Origin: Pseudomonadota bacterium
GTDB taxonomy: Bacteria > Myxococcota_A > Polyangia > Polyangiales > Polyangiaceae
Direction of reading: 5' to 3'
Length of the DNA stretch: 16,538 nt
NCBI GenBank assembly: GCA_023418705.1
Contig: JAEZYZ010000347.1
Span: forward strand, 1-16,538
Shown here piece by piece: positions 7,518 through 15,677 of the stretch; within the stretch, counting starts at the first letter, position 1, and every line of letters begins with the position of its first letter. The notes under the pieces were generated by a model that ran no database searches, was not told the DNA's origin, and saw only the letters and a program-made list of their open reading frames with translations. The position numbers and the translations under genes were made by a program.

Positions 7518-10500
7518 TCAGGCCTCGGCGAAGCCCGGGGCGACGATGCGGAGCATCGCCAACGGGTTTTTGACGCCCTCTTTGGCGATGGCGGCCGCGC
7601 CGCGGGCGATCCAGGCGTCGCCCTCGTCGCCGCCCAGCAGCTGCCCCGCGCGCACCAGGGCGCCCGCGGCGTGGAACCGGAAGGTTTGCGCCTCGAAGTC
7701 GCGGCTGCACGCGCGCAGCACGGAGACGGCGGAGGAGAGATCGCCCGCGGCGGCCAGCAGCCCGCCCCGCAGCAGCGCGGCGAGCGGCCTCGCGAAGGGC
7801 AACGGCTCCCGAGCCAGGCGGCGAGCGCCTTCCGCGGCGAGCTCGAGCAACGCTCGGGACCGATCGCGCAGGCCAGCGGCGTCGGCGCGATGGGCGGCGG
7901 CCAGGGCGCTGGCGGCTCGGAAGTACCAGAGCTGCGTCCGCATGATGCCGATGCGCAGCAGCTGGGCGGCGACGATCTCCGGCCACACCGCCTCGATGCG
8001 CTCGTGAGCGGCGTCATAGGAGCCACAATAGAAGTCGAGCAGCGCTTCACCCATCAACATCCAGCAATGGGCGAGCTGGACGCCGGGCGCCGTCCACTCA
8101 CGCCGGGCTCGGCGCAGCTGCTCGCGCGCGGTGTCCACCTGATCGCGCACGAGCCACGCCGAGTTGCAGTAGCTGGTCCTGAAGAAGGTCGCCGCGTAGA
8201 GGTTGCCTTGCGCGTCGGCCTGCTGCACCAGCGGTGGGACCTGTCGCGCCAGCGCGGACAGGTCTCCCAAATGAAACTGCGACCAGACGATGAAGCGCTG
8301 CGCGGTGATGCTCTCCCAGACCGCGCCCCGGCAGCGGGTGGTGAAGATCTGCAGAGCCTCTTCGCACTCGCTGAGTGCCGCGGCCACATGACCCCTGAGG
8401 TGCGCGGCGACGCCGCGGCCGAGCATCACCAGCGCGCGCCCGGCCGGGTCGTTCAGCTTCAGGGCGAGGCGCTCCGCCAGCTCGAGGACGTGGCGGGTGC
8501 GGGCGTCGGAGCCGAGGCCGGGGGTCGCGGCGTAGGCGACCTCCAGGGTCAGCGCCCGGAGCACGCGCTTCGGTTCACCGGCGGCGAGCGCCAACAGCAG
8601 ATGCTCGTTCTGAAAATCGGCGCCCCGCACGAAGTCGATCACCCCGAGAGAGCAGGCGATGCCGAAGGACACGTCGATGCGCGAGAGCTCTTCGCTCGAC
8701 AGGTCCCGCTCCGCTCGGGTCCGGTGCCGGAGGCCCCGCAGGCGCACGCGCGCGCGTCCCCAGGCGATCGACGCCAGCGCCGCGGCGCCCGTCCGGGGCC
8801 GGCGCATGCCGAGCGACGCCAACACCTCGTGGATCACCGCGAGGCCCCGCTCCAAATGTCCGGCGAGCAATAGCTGCTCGGCGGCTCGACGCCGGAGCTC
8901 CACGGACTCGTCGCGGGCGACGTGCTCGGCCGCTTCCAGGTAGCCGTTGGCCGACGCGACCGCGCGTCCGGCGTATTCCAGCGCCTCGGCCCGCCGGATC
9001 TGCACGCCCGTTCGTTCCTGATGGCTCAGCGGGGCCAGGGCCAAGCCCTCGTCGTACAAGCGCGCCGCGTGCTCGAAGGCGAGCGTGGAGAAGGCGCTGT
9101 CGGCCGCGCGCAACCAGAACTGTCCGGCGCGCCCGAGATCACCGCCAGCCTGATAGTGGGCGGCGATCATCTCCGGTTTGGCTCCCGGACGGCTCTCGAG
9201 CACCTTGGCGAGCGTGAGGTGGTGGTGCGCGCGCTGAGCTGGGGGCAGCGATCGCAGCAGCAGCTCCCGGACGCGATCGTGGTGGACATCGAGCTCGTCG
9301 TCGTCGCTCGTGCCCTGGGTGCGTGCCAGCCGGCTCGCACGCAACAGGTCTACGGCGCGATCGGCCTCGGCCGCGCCGATGCCGGCGCTACGCCGCACGA
9401 TCCCTCGCGCGATGGGGCCGCCGGCGATGGCCGTCAGCTCCAGCAGGTCGCGGGCGGGCTTCGGCAGCGCCTCGAAGCGGAGGCGCACCAGCGCCGACAG
9501 GCTCGCGCGCCCGGCGGCGGCGGGTCGTTGCTCCGGCGTTTGGGCGAAGCACGCGAGCTCGGAGATGAACAATGGGTTTCCGTTGGCTTCGCGCGCGATG
9601 GTCCGCGACAACCTCCCTCCCTCGGGGTGAGCGTCTCCGAGCAGCCTGGCCGCCAGGTACTCGGCGTCGGGTGGCTTCAGGGGCCGCACGTGCAGCTCGA
9701 TGGGCTCGGGCAGGCGCACGGTCTCGCTCGCGAGCAGCGCGTCGAGCGTCGGCCCCCGTCCGTCGCCGGTCGTCCGGAAGCTGCCGACGAACAACACCGG
9801 CAGGGGCCGATCCAGGTCGAGGATGGGGCCGAGCAGGTCCGCCGTGCCCGCGTCGCCCCACTGCAGATCGTCGATGCCCAACACCACGGGGTGACGTCGG
9901 GCGGCTTGTTCGATGAGCTCCCGAAAGGCGGCGATGGCGCGGCGCTTCACCAGGCCCCGGTCGGGGGTGTCGAAGGCTGGCTTGGGGGCGAGCGCGACCG
10001 GCGCTGCTGCCCTGAGGGCGGGGAAGAGCCGCACCAGGTCGGCCAGGTCCGCTGGCAGCAACCGACGGGCCTCCGGGCCCGGCATGGCGTCGAGCCAGGC
10101 GACGAGGTCATCGACGATGCCATCGGCCGCCTTGTACCCGACGGACTCCCGCTCCCGGCACTTGCCCGCGAAGACCAGGGCGCCCAGGCCTCGCGCTTCC
10201 TGCAAGAAGCGCTCGAGCAAGACCGTCTTGCCGATGCCGGATGGCCCGTGCAGAAAGACAAGGCCAGGCGAGCGCGCGGCCGCTCGTTGGAAGGCTCGCC
10301 GCAACCCCGCCAGCTCCCCCGCGCGGCCCACCAAGCTGGGCGGCGGCGCCGACGGTCGAGGGCTGAGCAAGGCGGGCGAGCGCGCCCCAATGCGGCGCAA
10401 CACCTCATCGCCGCTCGGCCGCGCGGCGGGGTCGTCCTGCAAGAGCTCGATGGAGAGCTCGCTCAGGTCTTGAAGCGAGGGGCGCCCGAGGGCCAGTTCG

Positions 10501-11183
10501 CACTGGGCCAGGGCCTCGTGCAACACGAGGCCGAAGGCGTACCAATCGGCGGCTTCGGTGAGCGGTTCCCCAAGCGTCTGCTCGGGGGCCATGTACTCCG
10601 GGGTGCCGGCGCGGACGAGCGCCAGGCTGTGGATGCCGAGGGGCCGCGACAGACCGAAGTCCAGGAGCACCACGTGGCCGTCGGGCGACACGAGGAAATT
10701 CGAGGGCTTGATGTCACCATGCAGGGTCCCGGCGGCGTGCAGCTCGTGCAGGCCAGCGGCCAGCTGGCGAAACACGTCGGGGAGGGCGTCCGGGCCGAGC
10801 CCCGCTTCGATGAGCGCGGCGAGGGGAGCGCCGCGGACCAGATCCATCGTGAAGAACGAGACGGGACCCTCGGAGAAGAGCTCGTGCAGCCGCACAAGGT
10901 TCGGGTGCACGAGCTCGGCGGCCGCCCGAAACTCTCGCCGGATTTGCACGAGAGCGTCCGGGCCGTAGCTGCCGAGCGTCTTGAGCGCGACGCTGCACTC
11001 TTTCCGGCGGTCGAAGGCGCCGTAGACGCGGCCGCTGCCCCCCTGCCCGAGCTTGCGCTCGATGGCGAACCGGTCGCAGAGGACCATGCCGGCGCTGAGG
11101 TCGCCCGGGATCGTGGCCACCTCGGGGATGCGCGCGGCGCGCCCCAGGGCTTGCTGAAACTCGTTGTCGGAGCTGTCGGACAC
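7518..11183 (-). CDS. Ser/Thr protein kinase fused to ATPase and TPR-like region
   Basis: A 1221-residue multidomain signalling protein. Residues about 38-268 are a Hanks-type kinase: Gly loop GQGGSG (46-51), Lys68 in VALK, catalytic loop HGDIKPSN (155-162, Asp157), DFG (175-177) and GTPEYMAPE (193-201). The usual HRD Arg is Gly, so it is a non-RD kinase. Residues about 284-560 are an AAA/STAND-type NTPase: VGRAGEL entry motif, Walker A GPSGIGKT (313-320), Walker B VVLGIDD (433-439) and a SFR motif ending at Arg470. The remaining 600 or so residues are helical, with TPR-like pairs such as AAHYQAGGDLGRAGQFWLRA. The architecture is that of PknK/MalT-like kinase-regulators common in myxobacteria. 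It is predicted cytosolic, coupling signal sensing by the repeats to phosphorylation. The GTG start at 11183 has a GAAGG Shine-Dalgarno sequence six bases upstream. The target and ligand are unknown. Confidence 0.9.
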   Translation of the reverse strand: MSDSSDNEFQQALGRAARIPEVATIPGDLSAGMVLCDRFAIERKLGQGGSGRVYGAFDRRKECSVALKTLGSYGPDALVQIRREFRAAAELVHPNLVRLHELFSEGPVSFFTMDLVRGAPLAALIEAGLGPDALPDVFRQLAAGLHELHAAGTLHGDIKPSNFLVSPDGHVVLLDFGLSRPLGIHSLALVRAGTPEYMAPEQTLGEPLTEAADWYAFGLVLHEALAQCELALGRPSLQDLSELSIELLQDDPAARPSGDEVLRRIGARSPALLSPRPSAPPPSLVGRAGELAGLRRAFQRAAARSPGLVFLHGPSGIGKTVLLERFLQEARGLGALVFAGKCRERESVGYKAADGIVDDLVAWLDAMPGPEARRLLPADLADLVRLFPALRAAAPVALAPKPAFDTPDRGLVKRRAIAAFRELIEQAARRHPVVLGIDDLQWGDAGTADLLGPILDLDRPLPVLFVGSFRTTGDGRGPTLDALLASETVRLPEPIELHVRPLKPPDAEYLAARLLGDAHPEGGRLSRTIAREANGNPLFISELACFAQTPEQRPAAAGRASLSALVRLRFEALPKPARDLLELTAIAGGPIARGIVRRSAGIGAAEADRAVDLLRASRLARTQGTSDDDELDVHHDRVRELLLRSLPPAQRAHHHLTLAKVLESRPGAKPEMIAAHYQAGGDLGRAGQFWLRAADSAFSTLAFEHAARLYDEGLALAPLSHQERTGVQIRRAEALEYAGRAVASANGYLEAAEHVARDESVELRRRAAEQLLLAGHLERGLAVIHEVLASLGMRRPRTGAAALASIAWGRARVRLRGLRHRTRAERDLSSEELSRIDVSFGIACSLGVIDFVRGADFQNEHLLLALAAGEPKRVLRALTLEVAYAATPGLGSDARTRHVLELAERLALKLNDPAGRALVMLGRGVAAHLRGHVAAALSECEEALQIFTTRCRGAVWESITAQRFIVWSQFHLGDLSALARQVPPLVQQADAQGNLYAATFFRTSYCNSAWLVRDQVDTAREQLRRARREWTAPGVQLAHCWMLMGEALLDFYCGSYDAAHERIEAVWPEIVAAQLLRIGIMRTQLWYFRAASALAAAHRADAAGLRDRSRALLELAAEGARRLAREPLPFARPLAALLRGGLLAAAGDLSSAVSVLRACSRDFEAQTFRFHAAGALVRAGQLLGGDEGDAWIARGAAAIAKEGVKNPLAMLRIVAPGFAEA

Positions 11184-11442
11184 GGCTGGCCTTCACGGAT
11201 AAAGAAGACGATCCACGCAGTTATAAGGTCGGCGGGCGTCGTTGGCCGCCCCATCGCGGGCTAGATTTTGTAGGGCTTTCGTGCCTAATAAAGAACATGC
11301 TCAGGGGTCGTGTCGAAGAAAGGGGCGCTTCGTCGGCTCACGCGGCGCTGCGCTGGTGTCTTTGTGGGGACCGGGGACCCTCGGGTCAGCGGTCTCTCGA
11401 CCAGAGGGAGCGAGGGGTCGTGAGAGCCTCGGTCGGGCCGTG
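11184..11442. promoter_or_regulatory. Divergent promoter region between kinase and oxidase operon
   Basis: This 259-bp region must serve both the leftward kinase gene and the rightward oxidase-hydrolase operon. A -10-like TATAAC reading leftward (complement of 11220-11225) lies about 37 bases before the kinase start, but without a good -35 box. A locally AT-rich segment (about 11261-11295, including TAATAA) is the most likely place for the rightward promoter. That would leave a leader of roughly 150 bases before ATG 11443. No strong operator palindrome is visible. Confidence 0.35.
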
Positions 11443-14427
11443 ATGGATCAGCCAGCAGAGCAAGCCGCCGATCGGACCGAGGCCATCGTCATCGGCAGCG
11501 GCTTCGGGGGCGCCGTCGCCGCCTGCCGCCTGGCACAGGCCGGGTTCGCGGTGCTGATCCTCGAGCGCGGGCGCCGCTTCGAAAAGGACGACTTCCCGGC
11601 GTTGCCGACGGCGCCCGCCCTCCTCCCGGACCTGCGGCGCTGGGTCTGGCAGACCGACCAGGGGCTCTGGGATCTGCAGGACCTGGAGGAAATCACCAGC
11701 GTCCAGGCGGCAGGCTACGGCGGCGGGTCGCTGATCTACGCGAACGTCCACCTCCGTCCCCCGGCCGCGATCTTCGAGCGGGGGTGGCCCAAGATCTATC
11801 GGGACCCCGCCACGCTCGCGCCGTTCTTCGACCTGGCTGGCTACATGCTCGACGTCGCGCCGGTCACGGCGAGCCCGCACTATCCAAACCTCGTCAAGAC
11901 CGAGCAGCTTCGAAGAGCGGCCGCGGCGACGCAAGGAGCTGCGGCGTTCTTTCATCCACCCTTGGCCATCAACTACGTCAAGGAGGGGGAGAACGAGCAC
12001 GGCCGGCCGCAAGGCGCCTGCACCCATTGCGGTCGCTGCTGCACGGGGTGTCCCGTGGGGGCGAAGAACACGCTCGACCTCAACTACCTCGCGCTCGCGG
12101 AGCGCCACGGCGCCCGCGCCCTCACCCAGTGCGAGGTGACGCGCATCGTCCAAAATGCCGACGGCAGCTGGACCGTATGGTTTTTCGACCACCTACACGC
12201 GCGGAACGAACAGCGCACGGCGCCTCACGTGTTTCTCTGCGCGGGCACGGTGCATTCGACCCGCTTGCTAGCCGGGGCCGAGCTGCGCGGGCACGGCCGC
12301 GGTGCCAAGGCCCGGGTCGGGCTCGGCTACTACCCGAACGCCGACGCCATCGGCGTGGCCTTCCAGACCACCCACCCGCAGTACCCCTCGTGGGGCCCCG
12401 CCATCACGGGCGCGGTCGTCCACCACGGACCCAAGGCGCTCCTCCAACACGCCAGCGACGACGACCACTACTTCTTGATCCAGGACGGCGGGTACGCGCC
12501 GGAGCTGGCGCGGCTGATCGGGCTCTTGAGAGCCCCCATCTTCCTCGGCCGCAACCGCTTGACCCGCGCCGGGGACGCGCCGCTGAGAGGCTCCGCCTTC
12601 GTTCCGCCCAAGCCTTCCCTATTGGGGAGCTTGCCCGCGTCCCACCGCCTCTCATCGCCGCTCGACGCGCTGTTGGACGCCAGCGCCGGCGGGGACTTGA
12701 ACCGCCTGGTTTCGCAGCAAACGGCGCTAAACTGGCGGCGGTTCTTGCAACAGCTCGAGACGCCGCTCGCCCTGCGAGCGATCGTCGAGCACACGATCGA
12801 CTTGGCGCTGCGCGCGCGCCTCCGGCAGTGGTGGTGGACGCGGTGGGCTGCCCCCGATGGCCTTTGGCAGCGCCTGTGGCTCGGTGGCCTCAAGGCCGCC
12901 CTGCGCTGGGGCTCCGGGGACGTCGAGCACCTGGCCGCCTTCGCGCTGCAGAGCGCGCTCAGCGCGGGGGCGTCCAACCGCTACGATCGCGCTCGTGATC
13001 TGCTGGGCTACGATGACCAAGGCGCCGATCATCGGATGATGTTGCTCGCGATGGGCCGCGACACGTCGTCCGGCGTGCTGCTCTACGATCGGGATCGAGA
13101 CCGCCTGATCGCCGACCTCGACCTGTACGGCCTGGCCCCCCTCTACCAAAAGGAGGAGCTTTTGATGGCGGACCTGACCAAGCAGCTTGGGGGCGAGCTG
13201 CGCGTGAGCCCGACGTGGTCGTTTCTCGGCAAGCCCGTCACGGTGCACAGCCAAGGCGGCTGCCGCATGGCCGACGAGCCCCGCCACGGCGTCACCGACG
13301 CGAACGGCAACGTCCACGGCTGTCCCGGGCTCCATGTGCTCGACGGCTCGATCCTGAGCCGCTCGGTCGGGGTGAACCCCTCGGCGACCATCCTCGCCAT
13401 CGCCGAACGCAACGTGCTGGAGTTCATCCGCTCGACCAAGAGACAGCCAGCGTGGCCGGCGGGCGACACGAGCCCGGGGGCTGTCGAGTACGCGGAGCAG
13501 ACCCGGCGCGCGGGCGCGTGGGCCGCTCGCGCCGCCGAAGCAGGTTGGCAGCTCACTCCCCCGGACGTGCCGCCGCGGCCGATCGCGAGCCAGCCGCTGG
13601 TGCTGTCCTTTCAGGAGCGCATGGAGGGAGCGTATTTACCAGATGTCGCGGACCCCGGGCAGCGTCCGGCGCCCTACCGCGAGTATGAACGCCAGGGCAG
13701 GGAGGACTACCCGCTGCGGCTGCAGCTGACCGCGAAGGTCGACGACCTGGCGCGGTTCTTCGAGGACGCTCACCACCGCCTCGATCTGACCGGCACCGCC
13801 TTCATCCGCTTGCCGGGTGAGACGACCGCGACCCTTCATCCGGTCGTCGGGCAGCTGCAGCTGTTCGCTGAACGCCACAAACCCTACGGTCTGCGCCGCC
13901 GCGCTGCGCGGCGGGCCCAGCAGGAGATCACCGGGCGCGCGTACCGCACGCGGGTGGGGCGCGTGCAGCGGGCCGGGGGAGCCTCTGCGGGCGCGGAGAG
14001 CCGGATGGAGTACCAGCTCTCCATCAGCGACCGCCCCGGGTGGTCCTTGTCCGGGTTCAAGCTCATCCGCGACGATCCGGGGCTGGACGCTTGGCGGGAC
14101 ACCTCGTCGCTGTTCGTGCGCTTGTTGGGCCCCGCTCCGGACGGCGCGCGTTCCGCGCAGCAGCGCCTGCGCGGCGCGGGCACGGTCCACGTCGATCTCG
14201 ACGGGTTTCTGACCGAGCAGCTGCCGAGCATCCGGGTCGAGACCGATGGCGGGCAGAGCCCGGATCCGGCGCGCGCGACCTGGGCGATCCTTTGCTTCGC
14301 GAGCTTCTTCTTCGGCCAGCTGCAGCGCGTCTACCTGCCGGAGGTCGAGAGCGCCTTGCGCAGCCTGTTCGAACCGCGACCCGCCAACGTGCGGTTCCGC
14401 CCGCCTTCGCGGAGTGGGTGGCGATGA
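11443..14427 (+). CDS. GMC-family FAD oxidoreductase (cholesterol-oxidase type) with extra C-terminal domain
   Basis: A 994-residue flavoenzyme. The FAD-binding Rossmann motif is GSGFGG (18-23) with Glu41 at the end of the second strand, followed by GGGSLIYANV. The GMC C-terminal block carries the catalytic His602 in HSQGGCRM and Asn645 in GVNPSATILAIAERN, the pair used by cholesterol oxidases. Embedded at residues 193-203 is a ferredoxin-like CxxCxxCxxxCP cluster (Cys193, 196, 199, 203, plus Cys200), then GAKNTLDLNYL, a known feature of some long GMC oxidases. Residues about 720-994 form an additional domain I do not recognise. It probably oxidises a hydroxyl of a bulky hydrophobic substrate such as a sterol; this is inference from family. 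ATG 11443 is chosen because the FAD motif follows at the normal distance; the Shine-Dalgarno sequence is poor. Its stop overlaps the next start (ATGA). No signal peptide is seen. Confidence 0.88.
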   Translation: MDQPAEQAADRTEAIVIGSGFGGAVAACRLAQAGFAVLILERGRRFEKDDFPALPTAPALLPDLRRWVWQTDQGLWDLQDLEEITSVQAAGYGGGSLIYANVHLRPPAAIFERGWPKIYRDPATLAPFFDLAGYMLDVAPVTASPHYPNLVKTEQLRRAAAATQGAAAFFHPPLAINYVKEGENEHGRPQGACTHCGRCCTGCPVGAKNTLDLNYLALAERHGARALTQCEVTRIVQNADGSWTVWFFDHLHARNEQRTAPHVFLCAGTVHSTRLLAGAELRGHGRGAKARVGLGYYPNADAIGVAFQTTHPQYPSWGPAITGAVVHHGPKALLQHASDDDHYFLIQDGGYAPELARLIGLLRAPIFLGRNRLTRAGDAPLRGSAFVPPKPSLLGSLPASHRLSSPLDALLDASAGGDLNRLVSQQTALNWRRFLQQLETPLALRAIVEHTIDLALRARLRQWWWTRWAAPDGLWQRLWLGGLKAALRWGSGDVEHLAAFALQSALSAGASNRYDRARDLLGYDDQGADHRMMLLAMGRDTSSGVLLYDRDRDRLIADLDLYGLAPLYQKEELLMADLTKQLGGELRVSPTWSFLGKPVTVHSQGGCRMADEPRHGVTDANGNVHGCPGLHVLDGSILSRSVGVNPSATILAIAERNVLEFIRSTKRQPAWPAGDTSPGAVEYAEQTRRAGAWAARAAEAGWQLTPPDVPPRPIASQPLVLSFQERMEGAYLPDVADPGQRPAPYREYERQGREDYPLRLQLTAKVDDLARFFEDAHHRLDLTGTAFIRLPGETTATLHPVVGQLQLFAERHKPYGLRRRAARRAQQEITGRAYRTRVGRVQRAGGASAGAESRMEYQLSISDRPGWSLSGFKLIRDDPGLDAWRDTSSLFVRLLGPAPDGARSAQQRLRGAGTVHVDLDGFLTEQLPSIRVETDGGQSPDPARATWAILCFASFFFGQLQRVYLPEVESALRSLFEPRPANVRFRPPSRSGWR

Positions 14428-15566
14428 CCACAGAGGCCCTCGAGCGCTGGCGGGCCGAGCCGGTAGGCTCGATCCGGAGCGGGCCGCTCTCGCTGCCGCT
14501 GCGGCGCTACGGAGATCCGAAGGCGGGGCGATCCGTCTTGCTCTTGCACGGCGCCAACACCGGCAGCGACATGTTCCTGCTGCCGGGGGGCGGGATCGTG
14601 AAGTACCTCGCCGACCGGCGCTTCGATGTGTGGACGCTCGATTGGCGGGGCAGCCCCGAGGTGATGCGTCAGCTTCAGGACGTGGGTTTCATCGAGGGCT
14701 CGGCGGCGCGGGAGCGCGCCCACTACACGTTCGACGCCGTGGCGACCGAGGACATCGCGAAGGCCCTGGAGGCGATCCGTCAGGAAGTGGGACCGCGGGT
14801 CGACCTGGGGGTGTTCGGGTTTTGTGCCGGCGCTGGGGCGCTCGCGATGGCGGTCGGACGGGGCGTTCTGGAACCGTTTCGCATCGAGCGCCTGGTGTTC
14901 GTGACGCTGGGGTTGTTCTACGAGGCCCCTTGGGACGGCTGGCTGAAGGCGGAAGATTTTCTGCTGGAGCGGGTGGTGGCCCGAGATCCTAGCTGTCGCT
15001 CCGTCGATCCCAAGGCGCCGCGCTTTCCCGAGCCGCTCGAGACCGCGTTTCAGCACTGGCCGTCGGCCTGGCTCCTCCGCCCTGCGAACGCGATCGAAGC
15101 CCTCTTTCGGCGGTTGACGTTCATGTACGGTGAGCCGTACTGCCGTGCTCGTGTGCCGGCCGAGGTGGAGCGTCACCTGCCCGAGGTGATTGGCCCGCTT
15201 CACCTGGGGCTCTACCAGCACGCGGGGCAGCTGGTGCGCCGCGGGTTCGCGGCTCGCTTCGGGGCTGCTGACGTCGTGGATCGTGCGCGTGGTCCGGGGC
15301 GAGCGGGGATCGCGGGCGAGTCGGATCTCGATCCGACGTTTTTCCGCGGCAAGCGGGTCACCTCGATCACCGGCGCCGAAAATCGTTTGTGGCACCGCGA
15401 CTCGATCGATTTGATGCACGAGTGGCTGCTCGGCCATGTATGGCGGGGAGGGGCGGAGCGCCGGCCGCGCAAGCACGTGTTCAGGGACTACGGTCACCTG
15501 GATCTGTTCTGGGCGAACGAGGCGGCTCGCGACGTGTATCCCGCCTTCGTCGGTGGGCTCGAGTGA
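14424..15566 (+). CDS. Alpha/beta-hydrolase with Cys at the nucleophile elbow
   Basis: A 380-residue alpha/beta-hydrolase fold protein. The first strand and oxyanion region read SVLLLHGANTGSDMF, followed by FDVWTLDWRGSPE. The nucleophile elbow is GFCAG (132-136), putting Cys134 where lipases have Ser. His358 in DYGHLDLFW is the probable catalytic base, and Glu319 in ITGAENRLW sits near the acid position. Hydrolases with Cys elbows include dienelactone hydrolases and PHA synthases, and relatives of this protein associated with GMC oxidases also tend to have Cys. The start ATG overlaps the oxidase stop by four bases (ATGA), indicating translational coupling and a shared pathway. A role in cleaving an ester or thioester of the oxidase's substrate or product is plausible but unproved. 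The last codons lie within a 23-bp tandem repeat. There is no signal peptide. Confidence 0.86.
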   Translation: MTTEALERWRAEPVGSIRSGPLSLPLRRYGDPKAGRSVLLLHGANTGSDMFLLPGGGIVKYLADRRFDVWTLDWRGSPEVMRQLQDVGFIEGSAARERAHYTFDAVATEDIAKALEAIRQEVGPRVDLGVFGFCAGAGALAMAVGRGVLEPFRIERLVFVTLGLFYEAPWDGWLKAEDFLLERVVARDPSCRSVDPKAPRFPEPLETAFQHWPSAWLLRPANAIEALFRRLTFMYGEPYCRARVPAEVERHLPEVIGPLHLGLYQHAGQLVRRGFAARFGAADVVDRARGPGRAGIAGESDLDPTFFRGKRVTSITGAENRLWHRDSIDLMHEWLLGHVWRGGAERRPRKHVFRDYGHLDLFWANEAARDVYPAFVGGLE

Positions 15567-15613
15567 GCTTCGTCGGTGGGCTCGAGTGAGCTTCGTCGGT
15601 GGTCTCGAGTGAG
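15545..15613 (+). repeat. Three tandem copies of a 23-bp unit at the hydrolase stop codon
   Basis: Three direct head-to-tail copies lie at 15545-15567, 15568-15590 and 15591-15613. Each starts CTTCGTCGGTGG and ends CTCGAGTGAG. Copies one and two are identical; copy three differs by one base (T for G at 15603). The first copy encodes the hydrolase C-terminus FVGGLE and its TGA. The later copies repeat the same codons and TGA in shifted frames downstream of the stop. Confidence 0.95.
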
Positions 15614-15677
15614 CGCGTGAGCGACCGCGGCACCCCGGGACGCTCGCGGGCTTCGCATACCTCGGGGCTTCGGGATC

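Noticed and set aside
8922..11264. A 780-codon open frame antisense to the kinase gene
   Set aside because: It is a GC-skew shadow. The minus strand has clear kinase and Walker motifs; the plus frame has no family content and no ribosome site.
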